Part shown: in pieces, positions 8,934-20,121 of the stretch
How positions within the stretch are numbered: position 1 is the stretch's first letter
How the letters are laid out: each line of letters opens with the position of its first letter
From: Herbihabitans rhizosphaerae
Lineage (GTDB): Bacteria; Actinomycetota; Actinomycetes; Mycobacteriales; Pseudonocardiaceae
Reading direction: 5' to 3'
DNA length: 64,000 bases
Assembly (NCBI RefSeq): GCF_004216555.1
Contig: NZ_SGWQ01000004.1
Span: 186,001 to 250,000 of the forward strand
Position numbers and translations under genes: made by a program
The notes under the pieces: model-generated
Database searches by the model: none
Seen by the model: the letters and a program-made list of their open reading frames with translations, nothing else
Told to the model about the DNA's origin: nothing

Positions 8934-9020
8934 CCCGGGTTTGCCGGTCTTCAAGACCCACAAACCCGGGCCGGGAGCGTCTCCAACGACGGCGAACCCC
9001 GCACGAGCGCGGGGCTCGCC
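8934..9020. terminator. Two consecutive hairpins between convergent genes
   Basis: Hairpin one has outer arms CCCGGGTTTG (8934-8943) and CAAACCCGGG (8961-8970) enclosing inner arms GGTCTT and AAGACC. Hairpin two pairs 8991-9002 with 9009-9020 (GGCGANCCCCGC type). They separate the convergent thioredoxin-like and metallopeptidase genes. Confidence 0.75.
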
Positions 9021-9044
9021 GGGGAGGCGGTCGAGCCTCGCGGC

Positions 9045-10544
9045 TCAGCCGAACTGGGTGGCGCACTCCTTGGAGCCGCGCTCGTAGCCCAGCCGGAACG
9101 CCTCGACGCGGGCGAACCCGGACGGCACGGCGGCGCCGTCGCGGTCGGCGCCGATCAGGCTGTTGCCGTGCAGCAGCTCGCCGACCGCCTCGTCCAGGTC
9201 ACCCGGTGACAGTCGCAGGTCGTTGTCCGGATTGGCCGGGTGCTCGTTCTCCGTCACCTTCGCCCACGCGCCGGTCAGGCACGCGGTGCGCAGGCCGGCG
9301 TCGGTACCGGTGAGCGCCTTGCCGACACCCTTCTGCACCGCCAGCGTGTACCGCGACGCGACCTCGGCGAACGCCGCGAAGTCGCCGAATCCGTTGCCCG
9401 ACTCGCCGGGCGGCGCACCACGCTTGAGCGGCTTGGCCATCTCGGACAGCTTGGCCCTGTCGATCGCCACCACGTTCTCCGCCTCGCAGTACGCGGCCGG
9501 CGCCGTGGTCTTCGCGCCCTGGCACTGCGCGCCGTCCTTGACCTCCGGCGACTTCACGCCGTTCGGCTTGAACGCCTCGTCCAGGCTGATCTTGAGCAGC
9601 CGCAACGTCTTGTCGTCGATCGGCTCGTTACCGCGCTGGTCCTTCGGCTTGTTCAGGTCCTCTTCGGTGAACTTCTTCTCCGTCACGCGCGCGGCGATCT
9701 CCCGCATGTCCATCCGCGCGCACCGCGTCGTGCCCTCGGACAGCCCCGCCTGGAACGCGTACACCCGGTCGAACGCCAGGCCGTGCGCGCCTCGGCGGGT
9801 GAAGTCCTCGCCGAGCGGGTCGCGGATGGAGAACATCGTGGCCAGCACCTGGTTCAGACCGTCACCGGTGGACAGCTGGAACCGCTTGGACTGACCGTCC
9901 AGCACCCAACGCATGTACGCGCCGGTGTAGCAATCCGCCTGCTGCTCCTTGAGGATCGACGGCGTGCTGCGCTCGATGTTGTTCTTCTTGCCGAGCTGGT
10001 ACTGGATCGCGTGGCCCATCTCGTGCGCCAGCACCGAGACGACGGCCATCTTCCCGTACTGGTCCCGCAGCTCGGGCAGCAGTTCGCCGCGGTCCCAGGC
10101 GATCGTGTTCTCCGGGTCGCAGTAGAACGCGTTCGGCTTGCCCTGGGTGGCCGAACCGCAGATCTTCACGTTCTTGCCGTTGGCGTCGTAGGACAGCAGC
10201 TTTCGCAGCGGCCTGAACTCCTGCTGGAAGTTCCGCCGCATGTCGACGGTCCAGTACTCGTAGACGTCGGCCAGCGCCGCCAGCGCGAGTTGATCGATCT
10301 CGCCGTTGTCCGCGTTCTCGGCGACCAGACCGCCGGCGTCGATCGAGGCGCTCCTCGGACCGCTCGGCCCGTTGGTGATCGGCTTGCCGACCACCTTGCC
10401 GGGGTCGACGTCCCACGGCGCGCGGCCGGTGCCGGTGACCGGGACCGTGCAGGAGACGAGCTGACCGAGCACGACCGCGGCCGCGGCGACCGGCACGGCC
10501 AGTCGCGCTCGACGTAGGGCCCGACCCCGATATGGCATCCGCAT
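9045..10544 (-). CDS. Zinc metallopeptidase lipoprotein, paralog 1 (YpfJ-like)
   Basis: A 499-residue putative neutral zinc metallopeptidase. The zinc motif is LAHEMGHAIQYQ (HExxH, ~175), with a downstream acidic helix QQADCYTGAYMRW supplying the likely third ligand. The N-terminus has basic residues, a hydrophobic stretch and a lipobox-like LVSC (~25-28), so the protein is probably a lipoprotein facing the outside. Several conserved Cys (KICGSATQG, FYCDPE, ADCYTG, KECATQFG) suggest disulfides. ATG at 10544 is used; ATG 10538 is possible. A paralog in the same direction starts at 12201, with a repeat element between them. Substrate unknown. Confidence 0.85.
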   Translation of the reverse strand: MRMPYRGRALRRARLAVPVAAAAVVLGQLVSCTVPVTGTGRAPWDVDPGKVVGKPITNGPSGPRSASIDAGGLVAENADNGEIDQLALAALADVYEYWTVDMRRNFQQEFRPLRKLLSYDANGKNVKICGSATQGKPNAFYCDPENTIAWDRGELLPELRDQYGKMAVVSVLAHEMGHAIQYQLGKKNNIERSTPSILKEQQADCYTGAYMRWVLDGQSKRFQLSTGDGLNQVLATMFSIRDPLGEDFTRRGAHGLAFDRVYAFQAGLSEGTTRCARMDMREIAARVTEKKFTEEDLNKPKDQRGNEPIDDKTLRLLKISLDEAFKPNGVKSPEVKDGAQCQGAKTTAPAAYCEAENVVAIDRAKLSEMAKPLKRGAPPGESGNGFGDFAAFAEVASRYTLAVQKGVGKALTGTDAGLRTACLTGAWAKVTENEHPANPDNDLRLSPGDLDEAVGELLHGNSLIGADRDGAAVPSGFARVEAFRLGYERGSKECATQFG

Positions 10545-10660
10545 TGACAACCCATCCCGACCCGAAGGCCCTGCAGAGACCCCGACCAAACCAGTGCGCC
10601 AAACCCTACTTGCCACGCCACCACGCCGTGCGGAGAACGCCTCAGATGCCACAGGACCAC

Positions 10661-10851
10661 GGGCCGCGTTGGCGAGTCCCATGGTCGCGGGCTCCGCGCC
10701 GAGGCGGCCCCTGACTGCGTTGTCGGACAGGCCAAGTACGGTCCAGTACGAGGCCTGCCCTCCGCCTTGTCATGGCTCGGGTGCGGGTGTCCCGCAGGGA
10801 CACAGCCCTCGATCACGAAGCCCATCGACCGAGGACTCACCAACACGACCC
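10661..10851 (-). repeat. Long inverted-repeat element RE, copy 1
   Basis: The ends 10661-10705 and 10808-10851 are mutually complementary with many G-U-compatible positions. The internal block 10697-10772 is nearly identical to 41506-41582 in copy 2. This copy carries an extra hairpin, GTGTCCC GCA GGGACAC (10787-10803). Read on the minus strand, the element begins inside the last five codons of the upstream metallopeptidase gene (stop 10837-10839) and ends ~120 bp before the next gene's start. No transposase is encoded. Confidence 0.75.
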
Positions 10852-12201
10852 AGGCCCGCGCAGCGTGCCGACCCGAAACGCGGCGAGCCGGTCGTATCCC
10901 GTGCTGATCGCGTTTCCCGCGATGTCGCGCCCCGGATAGTCGTAGGCGAGCAGGACCTGGATCGACTCGTCCAGGTCGCCCGGCGACAGTGTGAACTCGC
11001 CGACACCGGTCAGCAGCGCGCCGGTGTACGCGCCGGTCAGGCACAGCAGCGCGCGCTGCGCGTCCGGCCCTTCCTGCGGTCTGCCCGCCGCCGCGAGCAC
11101 CGCCAGCGCGTACCGGCCCGCGATCACCGTCCCGGTCGCGTAGTCGCCGACCTCGTTGTGCAGTTGCTGCGTGCTGATCTGGTCCAACTCGACGGTCGCG
11201 TTGTCCGGGCACAGCGCCACCGGCCCCTGATCGGCGCGCGGGCACGTGGGGTGCCCGCCGGCGCGCACCTGCGGCGGCTGCCCGGCCGGCCACTGCCGCC
11301 CGGACAGCGCACCGGTGAAGTAGCCGGCCACGTTGGGCACCATCGCGTTCAGGAAGTCGCCGAACGGCATGTTGCCGCGCTGGCTGCGGTCCTGCGCGTC
11401 GACGAACGACCGCTGAGTGAACCGCCGGTTGTCCACCGACATCTCCGAGCAGGTCTTCGCGCCCTGCTCGAACCCGTCGGAGAAGGCCGACACCCGGTCG
11501 AACGCGTCGCCGTGCGCGCCGGACGCCCCCGGCGAGGTGCCGACCGGGTCGCGGAAGCTGACCAGGGAGGCGAGCGCGCGGTCCAGCCGGTCCTTGCCGG
11601 CGTGCAGGTGCTGTGCGTGCCCGTCGGCCACCCAGCGCACGAACGCGCCGGCGTAGCAGTCGGCCATCGCCTCGATCAGGATCGTGGGGAAGCGCTCCGG
11701 GTCGGCCCGCTCGGCCTGCGGGGTGATCCCGGACCGGCGCTGGACCGCGTGGCCCATCTCGTGCGCCAGCACCAGCATCACCGACGCCTCGCCGTACTTG
11801 TCCCGCAGCACGGGCAGCAGCGCCGCCCGGTCCCAGGCGATCACGTCGGCGGTGGGGCAGTAGAACGCGTTGCCCTCGACGTCCTGCGGGCTGTCCGTGC
11901 ACGGCGGCGCGGGCGCCTCGGCGTTGGCCGTGTCCACCGAGTAGTACCCGCCGGACAGATCGGCCCACTCCTTGCCGAACACGGCGGGGAACTGCTGCTG
12001 CCAGAACGTCCGCACGTCGGTGATCACGGTCGCGGCGAGCCGGTCGATCGAGCCGCCGTCGGTGTTGCGCACGAACGACGCGTCGACGCCGCCGCCGGAG
12101 ACGACCGTGCCGTCGTCCGACGCGGTGCCGGAAACCGTTGCGGTGCAAGCGGTCGCGACCAGCACCAGAAGCGCTGGCAGCATCGCGGCGCGTTTGATCA
12201 T
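10837..12201 (-). CDS. Zinc metallopeptidase lipoprotein, paralog 2
   Basis: A 454-residue paralog of the neighbouring peptidase. It has LAHEMGHAVQRR (HExxH, ~146) and MADCYAGAFVRW downstream. The N-terminal leader LPALLVLVATAC ends in a degenerate lipobox. The conserved Cys framework is kept (FYCPTAD, ADCYAG, TCSEM). The C-terminus aligns with paralog 1 up to RGxxxCx. The last codons, including the stop, lie within one arm of the RE element, so the element's boundary coincides with the gene's 3' end. ATG at 12201 is used; no ribosome site is convincing. Secreted proteolysis or a peptidoglycan-associated role is inference only. Confidence 0.83.
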   Translation of the reverse strand: MIKRAAMLPALLVLVATACTATVSGTASDDGTVVSGGGVDASFVRNTDGGSIDRLAATVITDVRTFWQQQFPAVFGKEWADLSGGYYSVDTANAEAPAPPCTDSPQDVEGNAFYCPTADVIAWDRAALLPVLRDKYGEASVMLVLAHEMGHAVQRRSGITPQAERADPERFPTILIEAMADCYAGAFVRWVADGHAQHLHAGKDRLDRALASLVSFRDPVGTSPGASGAHGDAFDRVSAFSDGFEQGAKTCSEMSVDNRRFTQRSFVDAQDRSQRGNMPFGDFLNAMVPNVAGYFTGALSGRQWPAGQPPQVRAGGHPTCPRADQGPVALCPDNATVELDQISTQQLHNEVGDYATGTVIAGRYALAVLAAAGRPQEGPDAQRALLCLTGAYTGALLTGVGEFTLSPGDLDESIQVLLAYDYPGRDIAGNAISTGYDRLAAFRVGTLRGPGSCW

Positions 12202-12229
12202 CGATCGCACGATATCCAGTGTGCCCGTT

Positions 12230-14395
12230 TCACCGGCCTTCGGGCACGAGCCACAGGACCCCGAGTGGCGGAAGGGACAGCACCGCGGAGGCCGGGCGGC
12301 CGTGCCACGGCTCGTCGATCGCCTCCACCGATCCGCTGTTGTCGACACCCGATCCGCCGAACCGGGTGGCGTCGGTGTTGACGATCTCCCGCCATCGCCC
12401 GGCGTGCGGTAGCCCGATCCGGTAGTCGTGGTGCGGTATTCCGGCGAAGTTCGCCACGCAGGCGAGCACGCCGTCCGGCAGCGCCGGGTCGATCCGCAGG
12501 AAGCTGGCCACGTTGCCGGTGGCATCGTTGGCGTCGATCCAGGAGAACCCCTCCGGCGAGGTGTCCGCGGCGTGCAGCGCCGAGTGCGTGCGGTACACCG
12601 CGTTCAGCAGCGCGACCAGGTCCCGGATGCCGCCGTGCAGCGGATCGTCGGCCAGGTGCCAGGCCAGCGAGTCGGACTCCGACCACTCCTCGATCTGGCC
12701 GAGTTCGCCGCCCATGAACAGCAACTGCTTGCCGGGGTGCGCCCACATGTAGGCCAGCAGCGCGCGCACGCCGGCGGCCTTGCGCCAGTCGTCGCCGGGC
12801 ATGCGCGTCCACAGCGAGCCCTTGCCGTGCACCACCTCGTCGTGCGACAGCGGCAGCAGGAAGTTCTCGCTCCATGCGTACATCAGCGAGAAGGTCAGCT
12901 CGTTGTGGTGGTAGGCACGGTGCACCGGGTCGTGGGCCAGATAGTGCAGCGTGTCGTTCATCCAGCCCATGTTCCACTTGAAGCCGAAGCCGAGGCCGCC
13001 GAGGTGCGTCGGGCGGCTGACCCCCGGCCAGGACGTGGACTCCTCGGCGATCATCAGCGCACCGGGGTGGTGCTTGTACACGGTCGCGTTCAGCTCGGAC
13101 AGGAAGCGCACCGCGTCCAGGTTCTCCCGCCCGCCGTGCGGGTTCGGCAGCCATTCGCCGTCGCGGCGGGAGTAGTCCAGGTAGAGCATCGAGGCGACGG
13201 CGTCCACTCGCAGGCCGTCGACGTGGAACTCCTCGAACCAGTACAGCGCGTTGGCCACCAGGAAGTTGCGCACCTCGGGCCGGCCGAAGTCGAATACGTA
13301 GGTGCCCCAGTCCGGATGCTCGCCCCGGCGCGGGTCGCCGTGCTCGTACAGCGGGGTGCCGTCGAACCGGGCCAGCGCCCACTCGTCGCGCGGGAAGTGT
13401 GCCGGCACCCAGTCCACGATCACGCCGATTCCCTTGGCGTGCAAGGCATCCACGAAGTACCGGAATTCGTCGGGGGTGCCGAAGCGCGCGGTCGGCGCGT
13501 AGTACGAGGTGACCTGGTAGCCCCACGATCCGCCGAACGGATGCTCGGCCACCGGCAACAGTTCGACGTGCGTGAATCCCAGCTCGTCCACGTAGGAGGC
13601 GAGCTGATCGGCCAGCTCGCGGTAGCCGAGCCCCTGCCGCCACGACCCGAGGTGCACCTCGTACACGCTCACCGGCGCCTTGTGCCACGCGGTGGACTCG
13701 CGGCGGGTGATCCACTCCTCGTCGAGCCACGTGTGGTCCGAGATCGTGACCACGGACGCGGTGTGCGGCGGCACCTCGGTGGCGAACGCCAGCGGATCGG
13801 CCTTCTCGTGCCAGCGCCCGTCCTTGTCGCGCATGCGGAACTTGTACCGGCAGCCGGCCGTCACGCCGGGCACGAACAGCTCCCACACGCCCGACGAGCC
13901 GAGCGAGCGCATCGGGTTCGCGGTGCCGTCCCAGTCGTCGAAGTCGCCGCACACCCGTACCCCGGTGGCGCCCGGTGCCCACACGGCGAACGAGGTGCCC
14001 TCGACGCTGCCGGACGGCGTGTCGTAGGCCCGGGGGTGCGCGCCGAGCACGTCCCACAGCCGCTCGTGCCGGCCCTCGGCGATCAGGTGCAGGTCGAGTT
14101 CGCCGAGCGTGGGCAGCCAGCGGTACGGGTCGTCGAACAGCTCGATGCCGCCGCCGTAGTCGACCTCGAACAGGTATTCGCCGGGCGGCGTGTCGAGGTC
14201 TCCGGCGAACAATCCGTCGGTGATCTCGTCTAGCGTGCGGCGGGTGTCACCGGCCAGCAGGGTCACGGCTTTGGCACCGGGTCGTAAGGCTCGTGCCACA
14301 ACGGAATCCGGCCCGCTAGTGTGCACGCCGAGCAGTGAGTGCGGGTCGTGGTGCGCGCCGTCGAGCAGTTGGCGTAGCTCCGGATCGAGGTCCAC
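12230..14395 (-). CDS. glgB: 1,4-alpha-glucan branching enzyme GlgB (GH13)
   Basis: GlgB cuts alpha-1,4 chains and re-attaches them through alpha-1,6 links in glycogen. At 721 residues it has the usual length: an N-terminal CBM48-like region ([31 protein letters not shown]), the (beta/alpha)8 barrel, and a C-terminal beta domain. Catalytic-site motifs are [18 protein letters not shown] (~395, nucleophile Asp), MIAEEST (~449, acid Glu) and [14 protein letters not shown] (~517, third Asp). GTG at 14395 is preferred: CAGGAT lies 6 nt upstream, giving a leaderless start. The glgB-glgE-glgP grouping matches M. tuberculosis Rv1326c-Rv1328, where GlgB works with GlgE to build alpha-glucan. Confidence 0.95.
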   Translation of the reverse strand: MDLDPELRQLLDGAHHDPHSLLGVHTSGPDSVVARALRPGAKAVTLLAGDTRRTLDEITDGLFAGDLDTPPGEYLFEVDYGGGIELFDDPYRWLPTLGELDLHLIAEGRHERLWDVLGAHPRAYDTPSGSVEGTSFAVWAPGATGVRVCGDFDDWDGTANPMRSLGSSGVWELFVPGVTAGCRYKFRMRDKDGRWHEKADPLAFATEVPPHTASVVTISDHTWLDEEWITRRESTAWHKAPVSVYEVHLGSWRQGLGYRELADQLASYVDELGFTHVELLPVAEHPFGGSWGYQVTSYYAPTARFGTPDEFRYFVDALHAKGIGVIVDWVPAHFPRDEWALARFDGTPLYEHGDPRRGEHPDWGTYVFDFGRPEVRNFLVANALYWFEEFHVDGLRVDAVASMLYLDYSRRDGEWLPNPHGGRENLDAVRFLSELNATVYKHHPGALMIAEESTSWPGVSRPTHLGGLGFGFKWNMGWMNDTLHYLAHDPVHRAYHHNELTFSLMYAWSENFLLPLSHDEVVHGKGSLWTRMPGDDWRKAAGVRALLAYMWAHPGKQLLFMGGELGQIEEWSESDSLAWHLADDPLHGGIRDLVALLNAVYRTHSALHAADTSPEGFSWIDANDATGNVASFLRIDPALPDGVLACVANFAGIPHHDYRIGLPHAGRWREIVNTDATRFGGSGVDNSGSVEAIDEPWHGRPASAVLSLPPLGVLWLVPEGR

Positions 14396-14459
14396 CCCTC
14401 CATCCTGCTCACCGGCGCAACGTTCCGCACGGTGCGGGCTCCCGCGTCGAGGAGGATCG

Positions 14460-15422
14460 ATGAGATCTGTCGCGCTGACGGCGGCCGCGGTGTGTGCCAC
14501 GGCAGTGCTCGCCGGGTGCAGTCAGTCGACGGCGGGAGCCCCGTCACCGGCGCCCGAGCCGACGGTCAGCGCACCGGGAGCGCCCCAGCCGATCCCGCGC
14601 ACGCGGGTGTCGCTGCGGGTGCCGGCCGGGTTCATGGTGGACGGGCGCATGCCCGGGCTGTGCAGGGCGGGAACGTCCAGCGGCGTGATCGTGGTCGAGT
14701 CGGCGCTGCACGGGAAGACGCCGGAGCAGGCGATGGAGAAGATGGCGGCGGGGCTGCGCCGGCGTCCGAACCCGCAGGGGCTGGAGTTCGACTCGGTGGA
14801 TCGCGGCACGGTGGCCGGGATGCCGGCCGTGCTCGCGACCGGCGTGCAGCGGATCTCCGACCAGACATTCGGCAAGACGACGGTCGCGTTCGCGGCGCCG
14901 GACGCCATGGTGATCATGACCGGCACGTTGCAGTACGGCGATCCGCTGCCGATCGCGGAGCTGTCCGCGGTGCTGCGCGACGCGCGGTGGGGCGATCGGG
15001 CCGCGCCCGGCGACCTGGGTTACGACATCAGGCCGGCACCCGGCTACACGCGGATGATCAACTCCGCCGGGTTGAGCTTCACGTTGGGCGGCCGGCAGGA
15101 GATGGGGGTGCCGCGGTTCGTGGTGCACCGGTCCGCCAGCGACGTCGTGCTGCCGGAGGAGTCACGCAGGCAGTTCGCCGAGCAGCGATTCGGCCAGATG
15201 CCCGGATCGCCGGCCGTGGGGACGATCAACGCCAAGGCGGTCGCCGGCCGGTCGGCGTTCGAGATCACCGGCCAGTCGGCGGAAAAGGGGCTCACCATGT
15301 ACGCCGTGATCGTCTTCGACGGCAAGCGCTACATCCTGATGAGCGGCGGCTTCGACCCGGCGAAACATCCGGACCAGCTCCCGGCCTTCCGCGCCATGGC
15401 CGACTCACTGGTGATCAAGTAG
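14460..15422 (+). CDS. Putative lipoprotein of unknown function
   Basis: A 320-residue lipoprotein precursor. A basic N-terminus and hydrophobic segment end in the lipobox AVLAGC (Cys ~20), followed by a Pro/Ala/Thr-rich linker to ~48. The mature part has two apparent halves that each open with a strand pattern like [12 protein letters not shown] or [11 protein letters not shown] and end with a moderately hydrophobic strand ([27 protein letters not shown]). This resembles tandem PsbP/Mog1-like or LpqN-type domains, which is tentative. Start ATG 14460 has AGGAGG 5 nt upstream. It diverges from glgB with 64 bp between and is convergent with glgE. Confidence 0.75.
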   Translation: MRSVALTAAAVCATAVLAGCSQSTAGAPSPAPEPTVSAPGAPQPIPRTRVSLRVPAGFMVDGRMPGLCRAGTSSGVIVVESALHGKTPEQAMEKMAAGLRRRPNPQGLEFDSVDRGTVAGMPAVLATGVQRISDQTFGKTTVAFAAPDAMVIMTGTLQYGDPLPIAELSAVLRDARWGDRAAPGDLGYDIRPAPGYTRMINSAGLSFTLGGRQEMGVPRFVVHRSASDVVLPEESRRQFAEQRFGQMPGSPAVGTINAKAVAGRSAFEITGQSAEKGLTMYAVIVFDGKRYILMSGGFDPAKHPDQLPAFRAMADSLVIK

Positions 15423-15474
15423 CTTTCGACAAGCGCTGGTGTCCGAAACTTGTCGATCGCTCCATTCATGTTTC

Positions 15475-15500
15475 GCGTACTTTAGCCCGCTAAAGTACGC
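15475..15500. repeat. ACTTTAGC-NN-GCTAAAGT palindrome, copy 1
   Basis: Perfect 12-bp arms, GCGTACTTTAGC (15475-15486) and its complement (15489-15500), separated by CC. It lies between the convergent lipoprotein and glgE stops. The same 18-bp core occurs at 26972 and 27090. It could act as a two-way terminator or as a protein-binding palindrome. Confidence 0.75.
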
Positions 15501-15521
15501 AGCTGACGGCAAAGGCGCAGG

Positions 15522-17477
15522 TCAGTGATCTCGGCGGGTGAGGGACACAATGTGGGCGACGGCTCGCCACGGCTCCAGACGGATGTAGTTGGCCTGACCC
15601 CAGTCCCACGTTTCGCCGGACACCTCGTCGTAGGCGGTCAGCCGTTCGTGCCAGTTGAAGCCGATCGCCGGCAGGTCCAGCCACAGCGTCGCCTCGCGCG
15701 CGTCGTGCGGGTCCAGATTGATCACCACGACCACGGTGTCGCCGCTGTCCGGGTCGGTCTTGGAGTAGGCGATCAGCGCTTCGCCCTCCACATGGTGGAA
15801 GCGCAGGGTGCGTAACTGTCGCAGCGCGGGATGCTTTCGCCGGACCGCGTTCAGATGTGTCAGCCACGGTTCGAGTGAGCGCCCGTCGGTCAGCGCACCG
15901 GCGAAGTCGCGCGGCCGAAGTTCGTATTTCTCCGAATCGAGGTATTCTTCGCTGCCTTCGTACACCGGAACGTGCTCGAACAGCTCGAATCCGGAATACA
16001 CGCCCCACGCCGGCGCCATTGTCGCGGCCAGTGCGGCACGGATCGCGAACATCGCCGGCCCGCCGTTCTGCAGCGACGCGTGCAGGATGTCCGGCGTGTT
16101 CACGAACAGGTTCGGCCGCGCCTCGTGCGCGTGCGCGGCCAGCTCCACGCCGAACTCGGTCAGCTCGAACTTGCCGGTGCGCCACGTGAAGTAGGTGTAG
16201 GACTGGCTGAACCCGAGCCGCGCGAGCCCGTAGAGCCGCGCCGGCGAGGTGAACGCCTCGGAGAGGAACACCACGTCCGGGTACTCCGCCCGAACCGTCG
16301 CGATCAACCATTCCCAGAAGTTCGGCGGTTTCGTGTGCGGATTGTCCACCCGGAATATCCGCACGCCGTGCGCCGCCCAGTGCAGTACTACTCGGAGTAT
16401 TTCCGCGTACAACCCGTCCGGATCGTCGTCGAAGTTGAGCGGATAGATGTCCTGGTATTTCTTCGGCGGATTCTCCGCGTACGCGATCGTCCCGTCCGGG
16501 CGGGTGGTGAACCATTTCGGATGCGCGGTCACCCACGGGTGGTCGGGCGCGCACTGCAGCGCGAGATCCAGCGCCACCTCCAGGCCCAGCTCGCCGGCGC
16601 GGGCCACGAACGCGTCGAAGTCGGCCAGCGTGCCGAGATCGGGGTGTACCGCGTCGTGCCCGCCGTCGGCCGAACCGATCGCCCACGGCGAGCCGACGTC
16701 GCCCGGCTCGGACACCACGGAGTTGTTGGGCCCCTTGCGGTTCACCGCGCCGATCGGGTGGATCGGCGGCAGGTACACCACGTCGAACCCCATGCCGGCG
16801 ATCCGGTCCAGTGCGGCGGCCGCGGTGGTGAACGTGCCGTGCACCGGCTTGCCGTCGGCGTCCAGGCCGCCGGTGGATCGCGGGAACATCTCGTACCACG
16901 CCCCGCACAGCGCGCGCGGCCGTTCGACGTCGATCCGCCCGGCCGGCCCCTCGGTGACCAGTTCGCGCAGCGGGTGCGCGCGCATCACCCGGTCCACCGT
17001 CTCGGACAGCGCGCCGGTCACCCGGTGCGGCAGCGGGGAATCCTTGTCGCGCAACGCTTTCGCCGCCCCGGCGAGCAGTGCCGCGTCGCCGGCGTGCTGG
17101 CGGTCCAGCAGCCGCGCACCGGTCTCCAGGTCGTTGGCCAACTCGTCGGCGGTCTGCGCGGCGGCCAGCTTCACCTCGACGGCGTGCCGCCAGGTCGACC
17201 AGGGGTCGCTCCACGCGTCCACCCGGAAGGTCCACTCGCCGACCGCGTCCGGCGTGATCACCGCGGCGAACCGGTTCTCGCCATCCGGACGCATCGGGGT
17301 CTCGCGCGACACGCCGTCCGGCCCGCGCCAGGTCACGGTCGCGGCCACCGCGTCGTGACCCTCGCGCCACACCGTCGCGGAGATCGGCACGTACTCGCCG
17401 ACCACGGCTTTCGCCGGGTAGCGGCCATTGCTGACCACGGGGGAGAGGTCGTCGATACCCAGCCGGCCGGTCACCAC
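15522..17477 (-). CDS. glgE: Maltose-1-phosphate maltosyltransferase GlgE (GH13_3)
   Basis: GlgE transfers maltosyl units from alpha-maltose-1-phosphate to the non-reducing end of alpha-1,4-glucans. At 651 residues it is slightly shorter than the Streptomyces and Mycobacterium enzymes. Catalytic motifs are [14 protein letters not shown] (~375, nucleophile Asp), [11 protein letters not shown] (~404, acid Glu) and FVNTPDILH (~459). Upstream are [19 protein letters not shown] (~226) and the N-terminal beta domain. GTG at 17477 is chosen (GTG 17474 follows directly) with CACACT 6 nt upstream. It is divergent from glgP across ~49 bp. Maltose-1-phosphate must come from TreS/Pep2 or GlgC/GlgM functions, which are not in this window. 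Confidence 0.95.
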   Translation of the reverse strand: MVTGRLGIDDLSPVVSNGRYPAKAVVGEYVPISATVWREGHDAVAATVTWRGPDGVSRETPMRPDGENRFAAVITPDAVGEWTFRVDAWSDPWSTWRHAVEVKLAAAQTADELANDLETGARLLDRQHAGDAALLAGAAKALRDKDSPLPHRVTGALSETVDRVMRAHPLRELVTEGPAGRIDVERPRALCGAWYEMFPRSTGGLDADGKPVHGTFTTAAAALDRIAGMGFDVVYLPPIHPIGAVNRKGPNNSVVSEPGDVGSPWAIGSADGGHDAVHPDLGTLADFDAFVARAGELGLEVALDLALQCAPDHPWVTAHPKWFTTRPDGTIAYAENPPKKYQDIYPLNFDDDPDGLYAEILRVVLHWAAHGVRIFRVDNPHTKPPNFWEWLIATVRAEYPDVVFLSEAFTSPARLYGLARLGFSQSYTYFTWRTGKFELTEFGVELAAHAHEARPNLFVNTPDILHASLQNGGPAMFAIRAALAATMAPAWGVYSGFELFEHVPVYEGSEEYLDSEKYELRPRDFAGALTDGRSLEPWLTHLNAVRRKHPALRQLRTLRFHHVEGEALIAYSKTDPDSGDTVVVVINLDPHDAREATLWLDLPAIGFNWHERLTAYDEVSGETWDWGQANYIRLEPWRAVAHIVSLTRRDH

Positions 17478-17526
17478 GTCCCCAGTGTGCCGTGTCGGAT
17501 CGCTGACGGCGATACAGTCGCTACTC
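17478..17526. promoter_or_regulatory. Compact divergent glgE/glgP promoter region
   Basis: Only 49 bp separate the two starts. On the minus strand CACACT (17484-17489) lies 6 nt before GTG 17477. On the plus strand TACAGT (17513-17518) lies 8 nt before GTG 17527. The two promoters must overlap in their -35 regions, so the synthetic (glgE) and phosphorolytic (glgP) genes share regulatory DNA. Confidence 0.5.
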
Positions 17527-20067
17527 GTGAGAGCAGTCCGACGATTCACCGTGCGGCCGGGTCTTCCCGAGCCGCTGCACGCGTTGGCCACGCTGGCGAC
17601 CAACCTGCGCTGGACCTGGCACCCGCCGACCCAGGACCTGTTCGCCGCGGTCGACCCCGAGGTGTGGGAGCGGGTCAGCGGTGATCCGCTGCGGCTGCTC
17701 GCCGAGGTGCCGGCCGACCGGCTGGAGGCGCTCGCCGCGGACGCCGACTTCCTGGCGCGCACCCGGGCCATCGCCGACGACCTGCGCCGCTACCTGGACG
17801 AACCGCGCTGGTACCAGCGCCGCCAGGACGAGCGGGGTGCGCTGCCGCGCCAGATCGCCTACTTCTCCATGGAGTTCGGCGTGACCGAGGCGCTGCCGAA
17901 CTACTCCGGCGGGCTCGGCGTGCTGGCCGGCGATCACCTCAAGGCCGCCTCCGACCTCGGCGTGCCGCTGATCGGTGTCGGGTTGCTCTACCGGTCTGGC
18001 TACTTTCGGCAGTCGCTGTCGCTGGACGGCTGGCAGGTGGAGCACTACCCGGTGATCGACCCCAGCGGGCTGCCGCTGGAGCCGCTGGCCGAGCCGTCCG
18101 GCGTGCCGGTGCTGGTGCACGTCGCGATGCCCGGCGGCCGCGTTCTGCGCGCCCGGATCTGGAAGGCGCGCGTGGGCCGGGTGCCGCTGCTGCTGCTCGA
18201 CTCCGACGTCGAGGAGAACGACGAGGACCTGCGCGGTGTCACCGACCGGCTCTACGGCGGCGACCAGAACCACCGGATCTGCCAGGAGATCCTGGCCGGC
18301 ATCGGCGGCGTGCGCGCGGTGCGCACGTACTGCCAGCTCACCGGCACGCCCTCGCCCGAGGTGTTCCACACCAACGAAGGTCACGCCGGATTCCTTGGCC
18401 TTGAACGGGTTCGCGAGCTGATCGCCGGCGAGGGGCTGGACTTCGACACCGCGCTGTCCGCCGTGCGCGCCGGCACCGTGTTCACCACGCACACCCCGGT
18501 GCCGGCCGGCATCGACCGGTTCCCGGTGGACCTGGTGCGGCACTACTTCGGCGACGGCTCGCTGCTGCCCGGCATCGACACCGCGCGGGTGCTCGCGGTG
18601 GGTGCCGAGGACAACGTCGGCATGTTCAACATGGCGCACATGGGCCTGCGGCTGGCTCAGCGCGCCAACGGCGTGTCCAAGCTGCACGGCTCGGTCAGCC
18701 GGTCGATGTTCGGTGGGCTGTGGCCGGGGTTCGACACCGACGAGGTGCCGATCACGTCGGTCACCAACGGCGTGCACGGTCCGACCTGGGCGGCCCAGGA
18801 GATCACCACGCTGCTCGGCGAGTCCGCCGCGGACGGCGAGGTCGGCGGGCGGGGTGTCGCGCCGGTGACCGACGCGCTGCTGTGGGAGCTGCGTTGCCGG
18901 CTGCGCTCGCGTCTGGTGGACGAGGTGCGGCGGCGGGTGCGCGCGGCGTGGTTGCAGCGTGGCGCGTCCGCGCTGGAGCTGTCCTGGACCGACGCCGTGT
19001 TCGATCCGGACGTGCTCACCGTGGGCTTCGCGCGCCGGGTCCCGACCTACAAGCGGCTGACGCTGATGCTGCGGGATCCCGTGCGGCTCAAGGCTTTGCT
19101 GCTCGATCCCGACCGGCCGACCCAGCTCGTGGTGGCCGGCAAGTCGCACCCGGCCGACGACGGCGGGAAGGCGCTGATCCAGCGGATCGTGCACTTCGCC
19201 GACGACCACGAGGTGCGGCACCGGATCGTGTTCCTGCCCGACTACGACATGTCGATGGCGCGGTACCTGTACTGGGGCTGCGACGTGTGGCTGAACAACC
19301 CGATGCGGCCGCTGGAGGCGTGCGGCACGTCCGGCATGAAGTCGGCGCTCAACGGCGGGCTGAACCTGTCCATTCGCGACGGCTGGTGGGACGAGCTGCA
19401 CGACGGCAGCAACGGCTGGGCCATTCCGACGGCGGACGGGGTCGGCGATCCGGAGCGGCGCGACGATCTTGAGGCGGCCGCGCTGTACGACCTGCTCGGC
19501 TCGCAGGTGGCACCGCTGTTCTATGACCGTGGCGCGGACGGTGTGCCGGTGCGGTGGCTGTCGATGGTGCGGCACACGCTGGCCTCGCTCGGCCCGAAGG
19601 TGCAAGCCTCACGCATGGTGCGGGAATACGTCGAGTCCTGCTATGCGCCGGCCAGCGCGTCGGTTTCCTTGGCGCACAAGGATTCCTACGCCGCCGCGAA
19701 GGACTTGGCGGCCTACCGCCAGCGGCTGTCCGGCTCGTGGTCGCGAGTGCGGATCACCCAGTGTGAGCTGGTGCTGGAGGACGGCGCGACGCCGGTGATC
19801 GGCGACGAGGTGCGGGTGCGCGCCGCGGTCGACCTGGCCGGCTTGGACCCGTCGGACGTCGAGGTGCAGGCCGTGGTCGGGCGGGTCGGCGACACCGACG
19901 AGCTGCACGACGTGGTGACCGCGTCGATGTCCCCGGACGGCGACGGCCGCTACTCGGCGGCTGTGACCTTGCCGCACGCCGGCGCGCTCGGCGTCACCGC
20001 GCGGGTGCTGCCCAAGCACGACCTGCTGGCCAGCCCGGTCGAACTCGGCCGCGTCGTGCTCGCCTGA
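17527..20067 (+). CDS. glgP: Alpha-glucan phosphorylase GlgP (GT35, DUF3417 N-terminus)
   Basis: GlgP removes glucose-1-phosphate from non-reducing ends of alpha-1,4-glucans, using pyridoxal phosphate. The 846-residue chain starts with the DUF3417 region ([20 protein letters not shown], ~18-37) typical of the AgpP/maltodextrin-phosphorylase type. [30 protein letters not shown] (split here for reading: the first half near 115, [13 protein letters not shown] near 127) marks the active-site entry. The PLP lysine is in [13 protein letters not shown] (~604). GTG 17527 fits the upstream TACAGT. The C-terminal ~110 residues form an extra beta domain (RVRITQCEL...). The glgE-glgP divergent pair is conserved in mycobacteria. 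Confidence 0.93.
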   Translation: MRAVRRFTVRPGLPEPLHALATLATNLRWTWHPPTQDLFAAVDPEVWERVSGDPLRLLAEVPADRLEALAADADFLARTRAIADDLRRYLDEPRWYQRRQDERGALPRQIAYFSMEFGVTEALPNYSGGLGVLAGDHLKAASDLGVPLIGVGLLYRSGYFRQSLSLDGWQVEHYPVIDPSGLPLEPLAEPSGVPVLVHVAMPGGRVLRARIWKARVGRVPLLLLDSDVEENDEDLRGVTDRLYGGDQNHRICQEILAGIGGVRAVRTYCQLTGTPSPEVFHTNEGHAGFLGLERVRELIAGEGLDFDTALSAVRAGTVFTTHTPVPAGIDRFPVDLVRHYFGDGSLLPGIDTARVLAVGAEDNVGMFNMAHMGLRLAQRANGVSKLHGSVSRSMFGGLWPGFDTDEVPITSVTNGVHGPTWAAQEITTLLGESAADGEVGGRGVAPVTDALLWELRCRLRSRLVDEVRRRVRAAWLQRGASALELSWTDAVFDPDVLTVGFARRVPTYKRLTLMLRDPVRLKALLLDPDRPTQLVVAGKSHPADDGGKALIQRIVHFADDHEVRHRIVFLPDYDMSMARYLYWGCDVWLNNPMRPLEACGTSGMKSALNGGLNLSIRDGWWDELHDGSNGWAIPTADGVGDPERRDDLEAAALYDLLGSQVAPLFYDRGADGVPVRWLSMVRHTLASLGPKVQASRMVREYVESCYAPASASVSLAHKDSYAAAKDLAAYRQRLSGSWSRVRITQCELVLEDGATPVIGDEVRVRAAVDLAGLDPSDVEVQAVVGRVGDTDELHDVVTASMSPDGDGRYSAAVTLPHAGALGVTARVLPKHDLLASPVELGRVVLA

Positions 20068-20121
20068 TTCCCTGACGCCGCAACGGATCGTCAGCCGCCC
20101 ACACCAGAGGAGGATGGCGAG

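Noticed and set aside
10661-10851. Insertion sequence
   Set aside because: No transposase frame and no visible target duplication; classed as a repeat element.
10166-12148. 660-codon minus frame spanning both metallopeptidases and the repeat
   Set aside because: Out of frame with both peptidases; its apparently conserved middle part is only translation of the RE element.
17521-19605. 694-codon open frame on the minus strand
   Set aside because: Shadow of glgP; the glgP frame holds the PLP lysine motif.
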